Of a stretch of 64,000 nucleotides of DNA, positions 60,127 to 64,000 are shown piece after piece. Numbering within the stretch: the first letter of the stretch is position 1; every line of letters starts with the position of its first letter. The notes beneath the pieces are model-generated. The model saw nothing but the letters and a program-made list of their open reading frames with translations. It made no database searches and was not told the DNA's origin. Origin of the DNA: Oceaniferula marina (GTDB lineage Bacteria > Verrucomicrobiota > Verrucomicrobiia > Verrucomicrobiales > Akkermansiaceae); the NCBI RefSeq assembly GCF_013391475.1, contig NZ_JACBAZ010000005.1, positions 110,490 through 174,489 on the forward strand, read 5' to 3'. A program made the position numbers and the translations under genes.

Positions 60127-60578
60127 TGTTTGTCGTTTTCGATTTCCTGACGTGACAGTTCAAAGAGCGGGGATGCTGGCTTTTTCTTTAGTTGGCCAAG
60201 GAAGACAAGCGCTCCTACCCCGTGGATGAAGGCAAGTAAAAAAAGGATGGCCGCCCAACCCGGTAGGTGGTCAATTTTACCTTCCATCCAGCGATCCGCC
60301 CACGGTGCCAGTGTGCCGGTCAGGGCTGCAAGAACCAAGGCCCAGGTGAACAATCCACAGAGGGCGAGAGCAACACCGTGAATGGCTTTTCGGATGCTGA
60401 ATTCCGCTGCTTCCTGAGCTTCAATTTTGGCAAGCTCGATGCGGGCAGCAATAAAATCACTGATTTCCTTGGGCAGATTGACCGTCTGCGGTGCCTCGAC
60501 AGGCGTACCTGGATGAGAAGCTTCATTCCCAAGGGATGAAGGCGTCTGCGTTGTTTGATTTGACGTTTGTGTGGCCAT
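60105..60578 (-). CDS. YqjE-like membrane protein (phage holin 3-6 superfamily)
   Basis: The 157-residue protein has a Thr/Pro-rich head, an amphipathic helix ISDFIAARIELAKIEAQEAA, two membrane helices (AIHGVALALCGLFTWALVL and GWAAILFLLAFIHGVGALVF) and a charged tail. The ELAKIEAQEAAE region is typical of the YqjE family (Phage_holin_3_6). In many bacteria it is next to a YqjD/ElaB-type gene, as here (upstream gene at 60915-61286). It may form a membrane complex with it, but its role is unknown. The name refers to the fold and not to a phage. Confidence 0.7.
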   Translation of the reverse strand: MATQTSNQTTQTPSSLGNEASHPGTPVEAPQTVNLPKEISDFIAARIELAKIEAQEAAEFSIRKAIHGVALALCGLFTWALVLAALTGTLAPWADRWMEGKIDHLPGWAAILFLLAFIHGVGALVFLGQLKKKPASPLFELSRQEIENDKQWLSNNK

Positions 60579-60790
60579 GTTTCGACGGAAAAGGCGTAGG
60601 ACGGGAAAAGAAAAAGGGGCTGCGTCTCTTGCCTCTGGTTCAGCCGCGACCGTTGAAGGTCAGGATCAATGAAGCGCGTGAGATGAGGAGGGGGCGAGAG
60701 GACGAGGACGTAAAGAGAGCGATAGATGAGAAAAAAGAGAAAAAAGAAAAGCACCGTCCGGAGCTGGATTCCGGGGCCGGGTCCCAGCTG

Positions 60791-60850
60791 GATTCCGGTT
60801 GGGTCCGGTTGGGTCCGGTTGGGTCCGGTTGGGTCCGGTTGGGTCCGGTT
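60791..60850. repeat. Tandem 10-base repeat, six units
   Basis: GGGTCCGGTT is repeated five times head to tail (60801-60850), preceded by the imperfect copy GATTCCGGTT. The region 60579-60914 between the YqjE-like and YqjD-like genes otherwise shows no coding pattern. The 10-base period and G/T-rich composition (a frame on the other strand reads PTGPNRTQPD units) suggest slippage rather than a gene. Confidence 0.8.
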
Positions 60851-60914
60851 GGATTTTGGCTGACGGACGGTGTTCCTGATATGGTTTCTTAAAGGGGAAT
60901 GCGGTGCGCTTGGT

Positions 60915-61286
60915 TTAGCGACGCACAACCAAACCGATCAAAAATCCAACACCCAATGCGGTGAGCACGGATTTGGTTGGGTTCTGGCGGATGTATTCCT
61001 CGGCATCAGCGTGGGCTTCGCGAGCCTTTACTTGTCCGTGTTGGATTTGTTCTCCGGCGGCTTGTTTGATCTGTTGGGTTTTGACAGCGGCAGCTTCTTT
61101 GATTTCGCTGGCTTTGCTGCCGGCGACTTCGCGGATTTGGCTGGCTTTTTCAACAGCGGAATCCTTGATTTGTTGAGCTTTGGCTCCGGCTTCGTGGGCC
61201 AGTTTGCCGGCCTTGTCGCGCAGTGGCACAGGGCTGGTTTTTTCATCGGCATGCTGGATGCTTGGATCTGCGAATGTTTCTTCCAT
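60915..61286 (-). CDS. YqjD/ElaB-like protein (DUF883 type)
   Basis: The 123-residue protein has repeated amphipathic helix units (DKAGKLAHEAGAKAQQIKDS, VEKASQIREVAGSKASEIKE) with about 11-residue spacing, like apolipoprotein repeats. It ends with AEEYIRQNPTKSVLTALGVG followed by a membrane helix and VVRR, the family's end. ElaB/YqjD proteins are anchored in the inner membrane by this C-terminal helix and can bind ribosomes in stationary phase. The frame is open to 61361, but ATG 61286 is the natural start. It heads a trio with the YqjE-like and YqjK-like genes. Confidence 0.75.
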   Translation of the reverse strand: MEETFADPSIQHADEKTSPVPLRDKAGKLAHEAGAKAQQIKDSAVEKASQIREVAGSKASEIKEAAAVKTQQIKQAAGEQIQHGQVKAREAHADAEEYIRQNPTKSVLTALGVGFLIGLVVRR

Positions 61287-61521
61287 GATATGTTGTTGTG
61301 AGTGGTTAATATTGAGTTTCCTGAATTTTTGTCGGTTTTCTGGTTGAGACCCCAATTGCAAAGGAGCGGCATCACGATCAAAAACCTAGATCAAATTCAG
61401 GGAGTTTCGAGGAAGTCCTCGTGTTTAGATTGGCACCAAATCCTCGGAAACGCAAAGAAAAAGGAGACTTATTTGTTGGGTTTTGTTGGTCTGTTCTGAT
61501 GGGCTGGACCCGCTGTATTTT

Positions 61522-62130
61522 TTATTGCAGGTAGGGGTTGCTGGCTCGCTCCTGTCCGATGCTGGTGACGGGGCCGTGTCCTGGGTGGATGCTCAGTTGG
61601 TCCCCTCTGCTGAGCAGGTGGTCCCGGATGCTTTGGATCAGCAGGTCCATGTCTCCGCCTGGCAGGTCCGGTCGGCCGACGCTTCCCGCAAAGAGGGTGT
61701 CTCCGGAAAAGGCAAGATCTCCAAGGAAAAAGGCCAAGCTGTCAGGGGCGTGCCCCGGAACATAAGCCAACTCAAAGCTCCAGTCGCCAATGTCGACGGT
61801 TTGTTGGTTTTTTAAAAGCTGGTCGACCTGGTAGGGCGTTACCTTGAGAGGCATGCCTGATTGTTCAAGCAGTTGCTCCAGAGTCAGTTCGCGAGAATAT
61901 GGTGAGTGGGCGTAGACCGGGACGCCGGTGGCGGCGAGTTCTGCGGTTCCTTCCACGTGGTCGTAGTGCTGATGGGTCAGTAGCAGGGCCTTCGGGCTTG
62001 CCTTCTCCTGTGCCAGCCAGCTGGCCACCCCCTCGGGGGCGTCGATCAGGATGCAGTTGTCGTTGTCGCCGATGAGATAAGCATTGGTCTGGGCCATGCC
62101 TCCTGTGTAGATTCTGATTGGAGTGTCCAC
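61522..62130 (-). CDS. MBL-fold metallo-hydrolase (glyoxalase II-like)
   Basis: The 202-residue protein has the metallo-beta-lactamase fold with LLLTHQHYDHVEGTAEL (zinc motif H-x-H-x-D-H), YVPGHAPDSLAFFLGD, FSGDTLFAGSVGRPDLPGG and IHPGHGPVTSIGQE. The layout resembles the YcbL/glyoxalase II group, which hydrolyses thioesters such as S-D-lactoylglutathione; the real substrate is unknown. The start is GTG at 62130; a shorter start at residue 12 is possible. It is divergent from recA; 62131-62298 is their shared promoter region. Confidence 0.82.
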   Translation of the reverse strand: MDTPIRIYTGGMAQTNAYLIGDNDNCILIDAPEGVASWLAQEKASPKALLLTHQHYDHVEGTAELAATGVPVYAHSPYSRELTLEQLLEQSGMPLKVTPYQVDQLLKNQQTVDIGDWSFELAYVPGHAPDSLAFFLGDLAFSGDTLFAGSVGRPDLPGGDMDLLIQSIRDHLLSRGDQLSIHPGHGPVTSIGQERASNPYLQ

Positions 62131-62285
62131 GCGCCGGATATTGTCCGGGATGCTCCAAATGAAAAGTCGGAAATGGTGCGGCGGGTGTTCTTCTTGTGGT
62201 TCTAGGGTGATGGGGGGTGTTGGAAAGTGGTAAACATGTGAACACTGATCTTTTGAACAGTTTTCGCTTGACCAGTTGTTGTGCC

Positions 62286-62301
62286 GGAGGTAAGTCTCAT
62301 G
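62286..62301 (+). promoter_or_regulatory. Strong ribosome-binding site and start of recA
   Basis: GGAGG at 62286-62290 is eight bases before ATG 62299. It is the clearest Shine-Dalgarno sequence in the window, and it decides the recA start over GTG 62281 and the later ATGs at 62323 and 62458. Confidence 0.8.
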
Positions 62302-63516
62302 AAAATCAAAAACACCATTGTCATGAGCACCGCAAGCGTTAAGAGTCCGTCCACAAGTAAACGATCAACCAAACCGACCCAGAAACAGACCGAAAAACCG
62401 ACCGAAAAACCGACCGAGAATCAAGCGGTCAAACAAACCACCAAAAAAGCAACATCTATGGCCAGTAAAAGTACCACCAGCAAAACCAGCAAAGCCAGCA
62501 GCACCGAAAACGATAAACTTGTCGCCGCGCGTAAGAAAAATCTCGATCTCGCGATTTCCCAGATTCAGAAAGATTTTGGAGAAACCGCCATTATGCGTCT
62601 GGGTGACGGGCACCGAGTGGATGTCGATGTGATCCCTACCGGAAACCTTCTTATTGACCGCGCTTTGGGCGTTGGCGGTTTTCCTCGTGGGCGTATTGTT
62701 GAGGTCTACGGTCCTGAATCTTCGGGAAAAACCACGCTTACATTGACGGCTATTGCCCAAGCTCAGAAAGCCGGAGGATTGGCTGCTTTTATCGATGTTG
62801 AGCATGCCCTGGACCCCGCCTACGCTGCCAAGTTGGGCGTTGATATTGATGACTTGCTGGTTTCTCAACCGTCATCTGGCGAGGAGGCCCTGCAAATTTG
62901 CGAAACGCTCGTGCGCTCCAATGCCATCGATGTCATCGTTCTGGATTCGGTTGCCGCTTTGGTTACCAAGCAGGAGTTGGCAGGTGAAATCGGAGACAGC
63001 ACGGTGGGAACCCAGGCTCGATTGATGAGTGCCGCGATGCGTAAGTTGACCGGTCTGATCGCCAAAGCCAGAACCACTTGTATCTTTACCAACCAGATCC
63101 GGGAAAAAATTGGTGTAATGTTCGGTAACCCTGAAACCACGCCGGGGGGACGCGCACTGAAGTTCTTTGCCTCAGTCCGGGTAGATATCCGCCGGATTGG
63201 TCAAATCAAGGCGACGGATGGTACGGTTCAAGGAAGTCGGACCCGGATCAAGGTGGTCAAAAACAAAGTGGCCGCTCCGTTTACGGAGGCTGAGTTCGAT
63301 ATCATGTACAACGAGGGGATTTCCTCGGTGGGCTCCTTGCTCGACTTGGCTTTGGAGTTCGATATCGTTCAGAAGCGCGGGTCTTGGTTCAGTTACGATG
63401 GGAATCAGCTCGCCCAAGGGCGGGATGCCGCAAAAGTGGCGCTCAAAGGCAACCAGGAACTTTACGAAGACATCGAAACCAAGGTCAAAGCAGCCATGGC
63501 CGGCGACGCGGAATAG
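62299..63516 (+). CDS. recA: RecA recombinase with long N-terminal extension
   Basis: RecA forms filaments on single-stranded DNA for recombination and SOS induction. The 405-residue protein has the core from about residue 72 on: Walker [50 protein letters not shown] and [17 protein letters not shown]. Ahead of it lies a Lys/Thr/Ser-rich extension of about 70 residues, with [10 protein letters not shown] coded by two perfect 12-base repeats. Most RecAs lack it. The strong GGAGG site before ATG 62299 shows that it is translated. I see no clear LexA site in the upstream gap. Confidence 0.95.
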   Translation: MKIKNTIVMSTASVKSPSTSKRSTKPTQKQTEKPTEKPTENQAVKQTTKKATSMASKSTTSKTSKASSTENDKLVAARKKNLDLAISQIQKDFGETAIMRLGDGHRVDVDVIPTGNLLIDRALGVGGFPRGRIVEVYGPESSGKTTLTLTAIAQAQKAGGLAAFIDVEHALDPAYAAKLGVDIDDLLVSQPSSGEEALQICETLVRSNAIDVIVLDSVAALVTKQELAGEIGDSTVGTQARLMSAAMRKLTGLIAKARTTCIFTNQIREKIGVMFGNPETTPGGRALKFFASVRVDIRRIGQIKATDGTVQGSRTRIKVVKNKVAAPFTEAEFDIMYNEGISSVGSLLDLALEFDIVQKRGSWFSYDGNQLAQGRDAAKVALKGNQELYEDIETKVKAAMAGDAE

Positions 63517-63591
63517 GCGTGCAGCCTGGTTGCGGGGGGGCTTGAGGACTCCGTTTCTGAAGGGACGCTGTTTCTGAAAAGGAGGCGGTTT

Positions 63592-63613
63592 CTTAAGGAA
63601 GCCGTTCCTTAAG
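63592..63613. other. Hairpin after recA within short direct repeats
   Basis: CTTAAGGAA and TTCCTTAAG form a perfect nine-base stem around GCCG. On either side GGAGGCGGTTTCT is repeated (63581-63593 and 63615-63627). No T-run follows, so this is a weak terminator candidate for recA. Confidence 0.4.
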
Positions 63614-63723
63614 GGAGGCGGTTTCTGAAAATGGAGCTGTGGATTTTTCTGGAGCGGGGGCGTGCCCCCCCCCGCTCCTTGCTCCTTCGCCGCGCCCTGG
63701 TTCTTTTATGGGCTGCTCGGGTT

Positions 63724-63802
63724 GCCGACAGGTTGGGAAACCTGTCCTACGGGGAGTCTATGCGGCTGGAAGGAAAGTAGGGCGGATTTTTAATCTGCCG
63801 GC
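63724..63802. repeat. Inverted pair of REP-like palindromes (REPIN-like)
   Basis: The first element (63724-63750) starts GCCGACAGGTTGG and ends AACCTGTCCTAC. The second (63777-63802) starts GTAGGGCGG and ends TCTGCCGGC, in the opposite orientation. They lie 26 bases apart after recA. The pattern equals the pair at 11587-11681. The rest of 63517-64000 shows no gene that I can support. Confidence 0.65.
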
Positions 63803-63843
63803 GGTTCTGGGGATGTGTGAGCGTTGGGTGAGGGGCTTGGGTT

Positions 63844-63866
63844 GTCGACAGGTTGGGAAACCAATA
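63844..63866 (-). repeat. Truncated REP-like element
   Basis: GTCGACAGGTTGGGAAACC repeats the front of the element at 63724, but the second arm is missing after AACC. It is a probable truncated third copy near the edge of the window. Confidence 0.45.
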
Positions 63867-64000
63867 GTGTTCGGCATGCATAGTGCTGGTTACAATGTGG
63901 CTGAAAGTCAGTTTGCTCATAAATAACACACGGAGTGTCTAAGTTATAATTTATAAGGAGCCCTTGATATCCGGGCACGACAATGGCCGCGAGGGATTCC

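Noticed and set aside
60791..60850. Possible CRISPR array
   Set aside because: The units are 10 bases and contiguous, with no spacers; no cas genes are present.
60320..60928. Open frame of 202 codons with repeated PTGPNRTQPD units
   Set aside because: The frame only exists because of the tandem 10-base repeat and overlaps the YqjE-like gene; composition is not coding-like.
62131..62298. LexA (SOS) box upstream of recA
   Set aside because: Several GAAC/GTTC-like pieces occur but no proper palindrome could be found; the local LexA site is unknown.

Overview
The window most likely comes from a Gram-negative bacterium of the phylum Verrucomicrobiota, class Verrucomicrobiae. This is inferred from the gene set and is not proven by a marker gene. 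The cell is clearly diderm: it has an LptD-type protein, a FadL-type porin and several lipoproteins. Many start codons lack an obvious Shine-Dalgarno sequence, recA being the clear exception. The gene order does not match the proteobacterial layouts I know. I see no rRNA, tRNA, CRISPR array, prophage or insertion sequence.

Layout. 1-13.6 kb holds housekeeping genes: the end of argS, bioA, a ketopantoate-reductase-like gene, an HU/IHF protein, sufE, a cell-wall amidase, uvrC, a membrane metalloprotease, a DUF2851 gene, an M23 peptidase, a TIM-barrel isomerase and pta. 13-14 kb has two exported thiol-redox lipoproteins. 14.2-22.3 kb is a sulfur/persulfide locus: FadL porin, DsrE2, DsrC/TusE, sulfide:quinone reductase-like enzyme and an ArsR regulator on one strand; a double-domain class II aldolase; then a second ArsR with a four-module CoA-disulfide reductase/rhodanese/TusA/DsrE fusion. 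The two ArsR genes have related ATATTC/GAATAT palindromes upstream, so they may form one regulon.

23.9-35.9 kb is a nitrate-respiration and molybdenum-cofactor island. One strand carries a tetraheme cytochrome, a four-cluster ferredoxin, NrfD, moeA, moaC, a mobA-moaD fusion and moaE. The other strand carries napD, napA, an enlarged napB with a duplicated diheme unit, a napF-like ferredoxin, an unknown gene and moaA. No NapC or NapGH is present, so the cytochrome/ferredoxin/NrfD trio is the likely quinol-oxidising partner. 36.6-40.3 kb holds ilvD, a cytochrome c and a PocR-AraC regulator.

40.3-50.6 kb is a cbb3 oxidase locus: ccoI, an outer-membrane barrel, a SafE-like protein, a small membrane protein, ccoG, a one-heme ccoP, ccoQ, a fused ccoNO and ccoS. 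50.7-62 kb has cvpA, aroC, an MGDG-synthase-type glycosyltransferase, a nitroreductase, lptD and a YqjD/YqjE/YqjK-like trio. The window ends with recA, which carries a Lys/Thr-rich N-terminal extension of about 70 residues.

Taken together the genes suggest a facultative respirer that can pass electrons, possibly including those from sulfide or persulfide, to nitrate (Nap) or to low oxygen (cbb3). REP-like palindromes, several in inverted pairs, lie in the gaps between genes.
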